A stretch of DNA of 64,000 nt. It comes from Maledivibacter halophilus (GTDB taxonomy: Bacteria; Bacillota; Clostridia; Peptostreptococcales; Caminicellaceae). The notes below the pieces were generated by a model. It did not search any database, was not told the origin of the DNA, and worked only from the letters and a program-made list of their open reading frames with translations. Positions 53,476 through 61,753 of this stretch are shown piece after piece. Within the stretch, counting starts at the first letter, position 1. Each line of letters opens with the position of its first letter. Location: positions 155,094 to 219,093 of the forward strand of contig NZ_FUZT01000001.1 of the NCBI RefSeq assembly GCF_900167445.1, in the 5' to 3' direction. A program made the position numbers and the translations under genes.

Positions 53476-53928
53476 TTGAAAAATGACCATAATATCATAG
53501 GAAAAAAATTGTTTACAGTTCAAAGATATTTTAAAATGTTTTTGAGTTATAAATTGAGAGATCATGAGCTTAGAGGGGCTCAGTTTATGGTACTATTAGA
53601 ATTGGTAAAAAAGGATGGATTAAGTCAAGAAGCAATTAATGAGGGCTTATTATTTGATAAAGGATTTTTAGCCAAAACTGCAAAATCCCTTGAAAAGGAA
53701 GGTTATATTATAAGAAAAATTAATCAGGAGGATAGGAGAGCCTATCAATTATTTTTAACGGATAAAGCTAAAAGCTTTATACCAAGGATGTTTAAAATTT
53801 TAGATGAGTGGGATGAAACACTTTTACAAGAGGTAAATAAAGAAGAAGTAAATCTTTTAAAGGATATACTTAACGGTATGCTAGAGCGTGTGGCAGTAAA
53901 ATGCAAAGAGGTAAAGGGGGAGCTATAA
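53476..53928 (+). CDS. MarR family transcriptional regulator
   Basis: A 150-residue winged-helix repressor. The DNA-binding part is recognisable: LVKKDGLSQEAINEGLLFDKGFLAKTAKSLEKEGYI and the wing KINQEDRRAYQLFLTDKA (in parts). TTG 53476 is chosen, six bases after GGAGGTG; the GTG at 53467 lies in the binding site. The MATE gene starts with the base after its stop codon, so MarR most likely controls this efflux pump in response to a toxic ligand. The twin operator upstream supports this. Confidence 0.9.
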   Translation: MKNDHNIIGKKLFTVQRYFKMFLSYKLRDHELRGAQFMVLLELVKKDGLSQEAINEGLLFDKGFLAKTAKSLEKEGYIIRKINQEDRRAYQLFLTDKAKSFIPRMFKILDEWDETLLQEVNKEEVNLLKDILNGMLERVAVKCKEVKGEL

Positions 53929-55284
53929 ATGAATAATAATAAAGATAATAAGATGGGAACAATGCCTATACCTAAATTAATGTTTACCATGTCTTTACCA
54001 GCTATAATATCTATGATGGTACAGGCTTTATATAATGTTGTAGATAGTATTTTTGTATCGAAGATTGGAGAAGAAGCTTTAACGGCTGTTTCTCTTGCTT
54101 TTCCAATTCAGCTAATTATTATAGCAACTTTTCTGGGAATAGGAACAGGAGTTAATTCTCTTATTTCAAGAAAGATTGGTCAAAAAGATATTGATTCAGC
54201 CACAAATGCAGCAGAACATGGATTTTTATTGAGTGGTGTTTTATACATTGTTATTGTAATTACCGGTGCATTGTTTGCTGGTGGCTTCATAAGTCTATTT
54301 ACAGAAGATACAACTATTATTAACTATGGTATTGGTTATATTAAAATTATAATGTTATTTTCCTTTGGAAGACTTTTTGCTCAAGCAGCTATGAGTACAC
54401 TTCAGGGTAGTGGAGAGATGGTAAAGCCTATGAAGGCTCAGCTGATTGGGGCTATAACAAATATTATACTGGATCCAATACTTATATTTGGATATTTAGG
54501 ATTTCCAGCTATGGGTGTTGAGGGTGCTGCTATAGCTACGGTAACTGCTCAAATTATTTCTATGATTTATATTAATATTGTACTATTTAGAGGTAATAAT
54601 TATATAAGGCTTGATTTAAAAAAATTTAAATATAGTGGGTCAATTATAAAGCAGATAATGATTGTTGGACTTCCTGTTGCTGCTATGCAGGGCTTATCCT
54701 CTATTATGCTCACAGGTCTTAATTTTATATTAGCTAGCTTTACTGAAACTGCTGTTGCGGTAATGGGAGTTTACTATAAGCTTCAATCCTTCGTATTTAT
54801 GCCAATATTTGGATTGTCCCAGGGAACTATGCCTATTATAGGTTATAATTTTGGTGCGAAGAATAGGGATAGACTAATGTCAGCTGTAAAAATTGCAATG
54901 ATTGCAGCTGTAAGCTTTATGACATTAGGAATGGTTGTATTTCAGCTGTTCCCAGTAAGTCTCCTTTCTCTTTTTAATAGTACACCTGATATGACAGAAA
55001 TTGGTGTAGTTGCCTTTAGAATTATCAGCTTAGGATTTCCACTAGCAGCTGCATCGATAGTTTTAAGTGTGTCCTTTCAAGGGATGGGCGATGCATATAT
55101 AAGCCTTATTGTTTCTTTTATAAGACAGATTATTGTACTATTACCTGTTTCCTATATACTTGGGAAAATAGCAGGACTTAATGCAGTATGGTTTGGATTT
55201 TTTATTTCAGAAACCATTGCCCTTGTAATGGTAATTTATTTCTTTAGAAAAGCTTATAAAACAAAGCTATTGGCATGGGAATAA
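53929..55284 (+). CDS. MATE family efflux transporter
   Basis: A 451-residue multidrug and toxin extrusion protein with twelve helices in two similar halves. Typical sequences: KLMFTMSLPAIISMMVQALYNVVDSIFVS in two parts near the start, PLQ-type AQAAMSTLQGSGEMVKPM, and in the second half MPIFGLSQGTMPIIGYNFGAKN. It exports drugs or metabolites with sodium or proton exchange. It is cotranscribed with marR. A fragment of its start is duplicated at 60287. Confidence 0.92.
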   Translation: MNNNKDNKMGTMPIPKLMFTMSLPAIISMMVQALYNVVDSIFVSKIGEEALTAVSLAFPIQLIIIATFLGIGTGVNSLISRKIGQKDIDSATNAAEHGFLLSGVLYIVIVITGALFAGGFISLFTEDTTIINYGIGYIKIIMLFSFGRLFAQAAMSTLQGSGEMVKPMKAQLIGAITNIILDPILIFGYLGFPAMGVEGAAIATVTAQIISMIYINIVLFRGNNYIRLDLKKFKYSGSIIKQIMIVGLPVAAMQGLSSIMLTGLNFILASFTETAVAVMGVYYKLQSFVFMPIFGLSQGTMPIIGYNFGAKNRDRLMSAVKIAMIAAVSFMTLGMVVFQLFPVSLLSLFNSTPDMTEIGVVAFRIISLGFPLAAASIVLSVSFQGMGDAYISLIVSFIRQIIVLLPVSYILGKIAGLNAVWFGFFISETIALVMVIYFFRKAYKTKLLAWE

Positions 55285-55398
55285 TTTGAGGTTAAATTAA
55301 GCAAAATACTTAAAATAACATGTTGTGCTAGCAAATCAAATTTTGTATTTTAAAAATCTTTACATGTATTATGCAATTTCCTCATATATTATAAATAG

Positions 55399-55427
55399 AA
55401 AACCTGCTATAAATTAACAGGTTTTTT
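55399..55427 (+). terminator. Terminator of the marR-MATE operon
   Basis: AAAACCTG (55399-55406) pairs with CAGGTTTT (55418-55425), followed by T residues. Confidence 0.85.
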
Positions 55428-55550
55428 CATTTATAATATATAAAATAGCTTGAATTCTTACAAAACTTTATATAATCATCTAAATAAAAAGGATAATCTT
55501 GTTTACAAATATTCATTTAAAGATTATTTTGTAATATATTATTAGATTTG

Positions 55551-56417
55551 TTATATCCTTCCTTTGTTCTTTATTTTGAAATCTTCTACTATACTTCTAG
55601 TATTCCTAATATATTCTGCTGTTTTTTCAAAATCATTTTTTGCTAGTCCCACGAAAATCACATCAATAGCAGTTAACTGAGCTATTCTTGATGTTATAGC
55701 CCCTACCCTTATGTTTTGTTCACCGCCAGCTACATATATATTTATATCTGCTATATCGCTTAATGGGCTTTTTCCATATTTAGTTATGGATATTGTAGTG
55801 GCACCTCTTTCATTGGCTTTTTCTATGGCCTTATAGGTTTCAAGTGTCCTTCCGCTATAGGATATGCCTATTGCCACATCACCTTTTTCCATATTAGCAG
55901 ATAACGCTAATTGAGTATGAGTGTCAGAGTAGGAAATAACAGTTTTCTTTATTCTCATTAACTTATATTGAAAGTCTTTTGCCACTAGTCCAGAAGCTCC
56001 AACCCCATAAATATATGTTCTTTCTGCTTGCTCGATACAATCAATTGCTTTTTGAATTGCTTCTCCATCTAATAATTTAATTGTATCTTCAATTACTTTT
56101 ATATTTTGGAAAGATAATTTTTGCATAACCTGATTAATATTATCCTTAGTAGTAATATCTTCATAAACATTTAAATTGGATTTTTCCTTGTTTGTTGTGT
56201 ACTTTATTAAATCTATTTTAAAATCTTGAAATCCACTATACCCCAATTTTTTGCAAAACCTTATAACAGTAGCTGGGCTAGTATTAGATAATTCAGCTAA
56301 ATTCTGTACTGAGAGATTGGATATCTCTTGTACGTTACTTAGAATATATTCGCTTAATTTTACTTCTGTTTGAGTAAAATTTTGTTTGCTTTCATTAATT
56401 TTTAATACTACACTCAT
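55551..56417 (-). CDS. murR: MurR/RpiR family transcriptional regulator
   Basis: A 288-residue regulator. The N-terminal HTH_6 domain contains NLAELSNTSPATVIRFCKKLGYSGF (in two parts), and the C-terminal SIS sugar-phosphate isomerase domain has YIYGVGASGLVAKDF and IGISYSGRTLETYKAIE. It is the last gene of the mur operon and starts one base after the mupG stop. The expected effector is N-acetylmuramic acid 6-phosphate, the substrate of MurQ. A palindrome before murQ (59952-59968) is the likely operator. Confidence 0.87.
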   Translation of the reverse strand: MSVVLKINESKQNFTQTEVKLSEYILSNVQEISNLSVQNLAELSNTSPATVIRFCKKLGYSGFQDFKIDLIKYTTNKEKSNLNVYEDITTKDNINQVMQKLSFQNIKVIEDTIKLLDGEAIQKAIDCIEQAERTYIYGVGASGLVAKDFQYKLMRIKKTVISYSDTHTQLALSANMEKGDVAIGISYSGRTLETYKAIEKANERGATTISITKYGKSPLSDIADINIYVAGGEQNIRVGAITSRIAQLTAIDVIFVGLAKNDFEKTAEYIRNTRSIVEDFKIKNKGRI

Positions 56418-56418
56418 A

Positions 56419-57462
56419 TTAATCCCTCACTAACTCAAACTTAAATTTGTCTCCAGGTTTTATTATATCAATTAATACTGAAGCATTTCTTGCATCGGCC
56501 ACTACATTTACTCTATCATCTTTTATGCAGCTTTGCTTTAATATTTGTAAGTCTCCTTCATATCTAAGGTAGTTTTCATTATCAATTGTAACACAATATT
56601 TATATCTATCTATCACATTGTTAGCTTCTATTTTACCTGTTTTATATTGCCTAGACTCTTGAGATCTTATGCTAAATTCTCCAGGATCCATACGATTAGT
56701 GTGAGATTGTTCTAATAAATATTTTTCTTCTGGTAAAATTTTTTTATGAATTTTTATAGGTATTATCACCTCTTTTTTATGAATTTTAGTTAATCTTAAT
56801 AATTCTTCTATAGATGCTTGGGTATCTCCTACGAATACAGTATCTACATTTAGTTTTAATAAATGCTGAGCTGATATGAAAGAATCAATTTCTCTGTGTT
56901 TTTCCAGTGTAGGAAGTCCCTCATATATAGGTCCTCTCATTTTATTTTTTGAAGGTACAAAGGCAATTATCCTTATACCATATTCTTTAAAGAGATTATT
57001 TCTATCCTTTAATAATTCTTCTGATATACCTGTATCTTTTTTTGGATAATAGTTATGACAAGCATTAATTTTTGATAAATTTCCTCCATAGTTTAAAATC
57101 TCTTCAATATCTTTTTTAGACAGTGTACTTGCATTTAAAGTAATGTTATATTTACATTTATTGGTCAATTCACTAATTTCTTTATTATTAAATCCAAAAT
57201 CCAATCTTAGGGAATTTATATTATATTTTTCTAAATTCAGTCTTTCAAAATACTTTTTTGATATATCAGCCATTATATCCATGCCTAATTTACTAGCTTC
57301 TTCCAGTACTGTAAGAGATTCTCTTTCAAAATTTTCATTAGCTTCCGGTATATGCAGGGAAGTAAATATTTTATTTATACCTAATTTAGAAGCTTCTCTT
57401 AAATATTTTATATTATCATCTAAAGTATTTTCCATTCCAGAAAATATCGATATTCCTATCAT
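56419..57462 (-). CDS. mupG: MupG family protein, 6-phospho-N-acetylmuramidase (DUF871)
   Basis: A 347-residue protein of the DUF871/MupG family. A TIM barrel (IGISIFSGMENTLDDN, KLGINKIFTSLHIPEAN, LRLDFGFN, LNASTLS, CHNYYPKKDTG) is followed by a C-terminal cyclophilin-like domain (KFELVRD end). MupG cleaves MurNAc-6-phosphate-GlcNAc, brought in by the MurP PTS, to GlcNAc and MurNAc-6-phosphate. ATG 57462 follows GGAGTG; an upstream in-frame GTG is part of that site. Gene order matches the staphylococcal mur operon content. Confidence 0.87.
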   Translation of the reverse strand: MIGISIFSGMENTLDDNIKYLREASKLGINKIFTSLHIPEANENFERESLTVLEEASKLGMDIMADISKKYFERLNLEKYNINSLRLDFGFNNKEISELTNKCKYNITLNASTLSKKDIEEILNYGGNLSKINACHNYYPKKDTGISEELLKDRNNLFKEYGIRIIAFVPSKNKMRGPIYEGLPTLEKHREIDSFISAQHLLKLNVDTVFVGDTQASIEELLRLTKIHKKEVIIPIKIHKKILPEEKYLLEQSHTNRMDPGEFSIRSQESRQYKTGKIEANNVIDRYKYCVTIDNENYLRYEGDLQILKQSCIKDDRVNVVADARNASVLIDIIKPGDKFKFELVRD

Positions 57463-57485
57463 AGTAATCACTCCATATTATTAAA

Positions 57486-57533
57486 TATTGAGACAGTCAT
57501 TTATCATAATTATGAAATATAACTGTCTCAATA
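57486..57533 (-). promoter_or_regulatory. Hairpin between murP and mupG
   Basis: TATTGAGACAGT (57486-57497) pairs perfectly with ACTGTCTCAATA (57522-57533). No T-run follows on the minus strand, so an mRNA-stability or processing hairpin is more likely than termination. Confidence 0.6.
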
Positions 57534-57545
57534 ATATTACTTAAT

Positions 57546-58970
57546 TTAGTTTAATTCTGATATTTCTTTTTCTTTTATAAATAATTGAGTTATAATGAAT
57601 CCAAATATATAAGATATAATTAATCCTAAGATGTAGTGGAGTATGGATTCTGGATGCATCAGTGGAATGGCTGCAACTCCTGATGGTCCCCAAGCTCCTG
57701 ACATAACATGCTGCAACATTACATAGGCTCCTCCAAATCCAGCTCCTAATCCAGCAGTAATAAATGGTTTTCCAAGGGGTAATGTAACACCATATATAAG
57801 TGGTTCACCAATTCCCAATATGCCAGCTGGTAAAGCACCAGATATTATTTGTTTTAGTTTATGATTTCCTACTTTATTAGCTTTCATATATATAGCAATT
57901 GCAGCTCCTACTTGTCCTGCTCCAGCCATAGCTAATACTGGGAATAATGATACTCCACCAAGGGCTTCTAATTGTACAGCATATATAGGTATTAATCCAT
58001 GATGTAATCCTAATAATACCATTGGTAAAAATATAGCGGCTAATATATAACCAGATATAATACTTACTGCTGGTATATCAGAAGAAACCATAACTTCTAA
58101 AATGCTAACTAGTCCATCTGAAATAAATCCTGATATTGGCATTATAATAAATATCATTCCAATGGTAATTATAAGTAATGTTACTACTGGAGTTACAATA
58201 AGGTCTAATACGTCAGGAACAATCTTCCTTACTCTTTTTTCTACAATTGATAATATATATACTCCTATAATTACTCCTATTATACCACCCTTACCAGATC
58301 TAAGAATTGCATTTAATGGTGATTCTGTATTATACATTCCAAGTAGTTGAGAAATTTCATTTATTTGTCCCATAACTGTTAAGGCTCCTACCATACCTCC
58401 TAAGCCTTCAGTGGCACCAAATTGTTTTGCTGCATTTATACCTGTAAATATTGTAAAGTAACCCAAAAATGATCCACCTATTAATGATAATATTAATCTA
58501 GTAATATCCCAAAAACCTGTTGCAGGAATACTTCCTGTACTCTGTAGGTTAGTAATGACTCCTGCAAAACCATTAAAAATACCTGCTGCAATAATAGCTG
58601 GAATTAAAGGAATAAATATTTCTCCAATTGTTCTAAGTCCTTGTTTAAATTTATTTTGCTTTTGTTTGTTTTTCATTTTCTTTTTATTTGATTTCCAATC
58701 TTTCCCAACTTCCATTGCATTATCTATTGTAACGTTTTCCTTGAGGGTTAATAATAATTTCTTTGCCTTACCAGGGCCAACAATAATTTGAAGGGTTTCA
58801 TCGTTTACAACTCCCAAAACGCCATCCAGTTGTTTTAGTTTCTCTACTTTGGCTAGATCAGGATCTTTTAATTTGATTCTTAATCGAGTCATACAATTGA
58901 CAGCATCTTCAATATTTCTTTCACCACCAATTAAATCAACAATTTTTAGCACTAATTCTTTATTATTCAT
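57546..58970 (-). CDS. murP: PTS transporter EIIBC component, N-acetylmuramic acid type
   Basis: A 474-residue permease. The EIIB domain (residues 1-90) has the phosphorylation site Cys26 in AVNCMTRLR, and LDGVLGVV and IIVGPGKA are typical of the glucose-superfamily B domain. The EIIC domain (about 110-474) has ten hydrophobic segments with GIGEPLIYGVTLPL, the conserved substrate loop. No EIIA domain is attached; MurP proteins borrow EIIA-Glc. It would import and phosphorylate MurNAc or MurNAc-GlcNAc, as judged from neighbours murQ and mupG. Confidence 0.88.
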   Translation of the reverse strand: MNNKELVLKIVDLIGGERNIEDAVNCMTRLRIKLKDPDLAKVEKLKQLDGVLGVVNDETLQIIVGPGKAKKLLLTLKENVTIDNAMEVGKDWKSNKKKMKNKQKQNKFKQGLRTIGEIFIPLIPAIIAAGIFNGFAGVITNLQSTGSIPATGFWDITRLILSLIGGSFLGYFTIFTGINAAKQFGATEGLGGMVGALTVMGQINEISQLLGMYNTESPLNAILRSGKGGIIGVIIGVYILSIVEKRVRKIVPDVLDLIVTPVVTLLIITIGMIFIIMPISGFISDGLVSILEVMVSSDIPAVSIISGYILAAIFLPMVLLGLHHGLIPIYAVQLEALGGVSLFPVLAMAGAGQVGAAIAIYMKANKVGNHKLKQIISGALPAGILGIGEPLIYGVTLPLGKPFITAGLGAGFGGAYVMLQHVMSGAWGPSGVAAIPLMHPESILHYILGLIISYIFGFIITQLFIKEKEISELN

Positions 58971-59004
58971 ATCATTTCCTCCTTAATTTTATAAAAAATA
59001 TTTT

Positions 59005-59907
59005 TTAAAGTGAATTTAGTGCCTCACTTAAATGACCATCATAATCTGCAAGTATTTTTTTAGCATTATTAATTTGCAAACCGGATTTTATAAGAAATAT
59101 GGCCAATTTCACATTATAATCAGTTTTTTCTAAATAATTTGTTGCTGTATCCTTATTAACATCCGTGGCTTGAATAACTATTTTTTTACATCTTTCTATT
59201 AGCTTTAAGTTCTTCGCTTGCAGGTCCACCATTAAATTTTTGTATACTTTTCCTAATTTAATCATAGAAGCTGTTGTTAACATATTTAAGACCATTTTTT
59301 GAGCTGTGCCAGCTTTCATTCTAGTGGAGCCAGAAATAACTTCAGGTCCTACAACTGGTGATATAGATACATCTGCTATTTTAGAAATTTCTGAATTAGG
59401 ATTACAAGTGATTCCAATAGATACTGTATTTATTTCTTTAGCATATTCTAATCCACCTATTACAAAAGGTGTTCTACCACTAGCTGCTATACCTACTAAA
59501 ATATCTTTGCTATTAAATTTAATATTTTTTAATTGATCGATTGCTTTTTCTTTACTATCTTCTGCTCCTTCAACAGCAGATCTTATTGCCTTGTCTCCTC
59601 CAGCAATAAGTCCAATAACCATATTTGGATCAACACCAAATGTTGGGGGACACTCTGAGGCGTCTAGAATACCTAATCTACCACTAGTTCCAGCACCTAT
59701 ATAAATTAATCGACCTCCTTCTCTTAATTTATTTGATATTATGTCTACAGCCTTAGATATATTAGGTAGCTCTTTTTCTACTGCTAAAGCTACTTTTTTG
59801 TCCTCATTATTTATGGCTTTTACAATATTTATCGTATCTAATTGATCAATATTTTTTGTGTTTTCATTTATTGATTCTGTTACTAGTTGATCTAAGTTTT
59901 GATTCAT
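59005..59907 (-). CDS. murQ: N-acetylmuramic acid 6-phosphate etherase
   Basis: A 300-residue SIS-fold lyase. Family signatures: [45 protein letters not shown], and [19 protein letters not shown]; the catalytic Glu residues lie in SECPP and EGAED. It cleaves the D-lactyl ether of MurNAc-6-phosphate to GlcNAc-6-phosphate and lactate in the cytoplasm. First gene of the operon, with GAGGTG before the ATG, 34 bases before murP. Confidence 0.95.
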   Translation of the reverse strand: MNQNLDQLVTESINENTKNIDQLDTINIVKAINNEDKKVALAVEKELPNISKAVDIISNKLREGGRLIYIGAGTSGRLGILDASECPPTFGVDPNMVIGLIAGGDKAIRSAVEGAEDSKEKAIDQLKNIKFNSKDILVGIAASGRTPFVIGGLEYAKEINTVSIGITCNPNSEISKIADVSISPVVGPEVISGSTRMKAGTAQKMVLNMLTTASMIKLGKVYKNLMVDLQAKNLKLIERCKKIVIQATDVNKDTATNYLEKTDYNVKLAIFLIKSGLQINNAKKILADYDGHLSEALNSL

Positions 59908-59934
59908 TTTTTCACCTCATTATTTTATTTGTTA

Positions 59935-59968
59935 ATTATACTTTAACATTTTTGAAATTATATTTCAA
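59935..59968 (-). promoter_or_regulatory. mur operon promoter and RpiR-type operator
   Basis: On the minus strand a perfect TATAAT (59940-59935) lies about 28 bases before the murQ start. Upstream is a palindrome, TTGAAAT-TAT-ATTTCAA (59952-59968), overlapping the expected -35 zone. The TGAAA/TTTCA half-sites are of the kind bound by RpiR/MurR proteins. Confidence 0.65.
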
Positions 59969-60106
59969 TATTCATTTTAGTTTAAGAAATATTATTTCGT
60001 AAATTAAAAATTAAAACTGAATAAAGCAAGTATATATATATGAGATTTTAGCTATTTTTATGTTCAAATTTATAAAAGCACTTACAAGATCATTAAATTT
60101 TTTGAC

Positions 60107-60331
60107 AATCATTCAGGAGGATAGACGAGCTTAGCAATTATTTTTAACAGATAAAGCTAAAAACTTTATACCAACAATGTTTAAAATTTTAGATGAATGG
60201 GATAGTACAATTTTACAGGAAGTAAATGAGTAGGAAATTAAGCTTTGTAAGGGTATATCCATAAACAGGTAAAGGAGGAGATATTAATGGAAAATAATAA
60301 TACTAAAGATAATAAAATATACAGGGTATGA
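60107..60331 (+). pseudogene. Relic of a marR-MATE gene pair
   Basis: Bases from about 60107 match the C-terminal half of the MarR gene at 53720-53925 (AGGAGGATAGACGAGC; TTATTTTTAACAGATAAAGC; ATGTTTAAAATTTTAGATGA), with an internal TAG in place of a sense codon and a deletion before the end. A spaced AAAGGAGGAGAT and ATG (60287) then lead into MENNNTKDNKI, the equivalent of the MATE start MNNNKDNKMG, which stops at 60331. Same gene order and strand as the intact pair. Confidence 0.8.
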
Positions 60332-60364
60332 TTTAAATGAGCCTTTTAACCATATCCTGTATAT
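60317..60364 (-). terminator. Probable terminator of the SARP-amidohydrolase operon
   Basis: ATATACAGGGTATG (60317-60330) pairs with CATATCCTGTATAT (60351-60364) with one G-U/mismatch position. ATTTTATT follows on the minus strand. Confidence 0.6.
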
Positions 60365-60405
60365 AATTATAAATATATATGTGTGATAGGGATATTAAAT
60401 ATTAC

Positions 60406-61749
60406 TTAATTTCTTATTTTTTCTACAAATTTTTCATTTTCAAATGCTCTTATAAAGGAATTTAGTCTTTCATTATTCCATCTTAAATCATATATCCCTA
60501 TTAGATTTATCCCTTTGTTATCAATTTTCCTAAATAGAAATGAAATAAAATCTATAGATTTCTCATCTATGAGATGAAAATTCCATACTTTTATTAGAAT
60601 ATCTGGAATTTTATTGGAGCTGAATAATTCTATCATTTTTTTAAATAATGAATATTCTCTTGGAATTGTAATATTTCTGATTTCATCTATTGATTCTGAA
60701 AAATTTCTATATAATCTAGTGGATTTTTCAGAACAAAAAGCTTGAAACCCATCAAGCATTTCATATATACCTTCATAATTGATTCTTGAACCTGGGCTTA
60801 TACATATATCAATAATCATAAATTCCCTTGATTTATCAAACTCATAGATTAATCGTGAGAATTTTTTTAACTTATCAGGCTTATCAGAAATGAATATTTT
60901 CATAGATTTATTTATTCTATTGAAACCTTTGTTTAAGTTATTATGTCTAATAGAGAAGTTATTTGATGATAAATTAGTTGTATCATTTTCTGTTATTATT
61001 TTATTGTATAATCCTTGAATTTCTGATGATGGGCTAATGTTTAGTTCATTTCGTAGAGTAAGCTTTAATTTCTTGTAGGTATTTATAGCAGAAGCTCTAT
61101 TTCCTGACATGTATTGATATTTTATTACTCTATAATATACCTCTTCATTTAACGAATCTATAGCAATAAGCTTATTTAGTTCAGTTATTGCAGCTCTTAT
61201 TTTTTTCTGTTTTATGTAAATGTCTGAAAGTCGTAGTTGAACATCAAAATACATTCTTTGCAGGTATTCTCTTTCATTAAAAAACCAGTCATTAAAATTC
61301 GAAATATCATATATATAAAAGTTTTCAATAAAATCTCCTTTATATAACTTAGAGGCAGAAATTAAGAGATTTTTCTTTTCCTCTAATGAAATGTTTACTT
61401 CATTTGACTGTTTTATAAAATCTAAGTACATATTAACATCAGAGTTTATCAAATCTTTAGATATACTAATTACATTTTTTCCTTTTGCAATTATTACTTC
61501 TTCATCAGTATATTTTTTAAATACCTTTCTTATTTGCCAAAGAGCATATCGTAGATTACTGTAACCGGACTCTCTCTTATAATTTTCCCAAAACATAGAA
61601 GCAAGTTTTTCTCTGTAGTGAAATTTATCGTTGTTCATTATTAAATAACATAATAAGCCTAAGGCTTTCTTTGAAAATTTTGTTGTAATATTTTCATTAT
61701 TAAGAAGAATTTTATAATTGCCTAAGAAATATACATCAATCTTTTCCAT
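60406..61749 (-). CDS. SARP-like transcriptional activator (winged helix plus BTAD)
   Basis: A 447-residue regulator. The N-terminal OmpR/SARP-type winged helix (YFLGNYKILLNNENI; KALGLLCYLIMNN; GYSNLRYALWQIRKVF) is followed by a bacterial transcriptional activator (BTAD) tetratricopeptide-like domain (about 105-250; LNEEVYYRVIKYQYMSGNRASAI). The C-terminal 170 residues are not recognised and have no ATPase motifs. ATG 61749 is used, with GAAGGGA upstream; it lies four bases after the stop of the amidohydrolase gene, so both are cotranscribed. It may control that enzyme or the divergent RocB-like gene. Confidence 0.8.
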   Translation of the reverse strand: MEKIDVYFLGNYKILLNNENITTKFSKKALGLLCYLIMNNDKFHYREKLASMFWENYKRESGYSNLRYALWQIRKVFKKYTDEEVIIAKGKNVISISKDLINSDVNMYLDFIKQSNEVNISLEEKKNLLISASKLYKGDFIENFYIYDISNFNDWFFNEREYLQRMYFDVQLRLSDIYIKQKKIRAAITELNKLIAIDSLNEEVYYRVIKYQYMSGNRASAINTYKKLKLTLRNELNISPSSEIQGLYNKIITENDTTNLSSNNFSIRHNNLNKGFNRINKSMKIFISDKPDKLKKFSRLIYEFDKSREFMIIDICISPGSRINYEGIYEMLDGFQAFCSEKSTRLYRNFSESIDEIRNITIPREYSLFKKMIELFSSNKIPDILIKVWNFHLIDEKSIDFISFLFRKIDNKGINLIGIYDLRWNNERLNSFIRAFENEKFVEKIRN

Positions 61750-61753
61750 AAGA

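Noticed and set aside
55321-55383. Further repeat copies before the marR-MATE terminator
   Set aside because: The end ATGCAATTTCCTC of family 1 and a TGTGCTAGCAAATCAAATTTT block like 8908-8930 are present, but no second terminus or full interior can be aligned, so only an uncertain fragment remains.
58728-58748. CcpA (cre) site
   Set aside because: A sequence similar to cre (TGTAACGTTTTCC) is inside the murP coding region and departs from the consensus; chance occurrence is likely.
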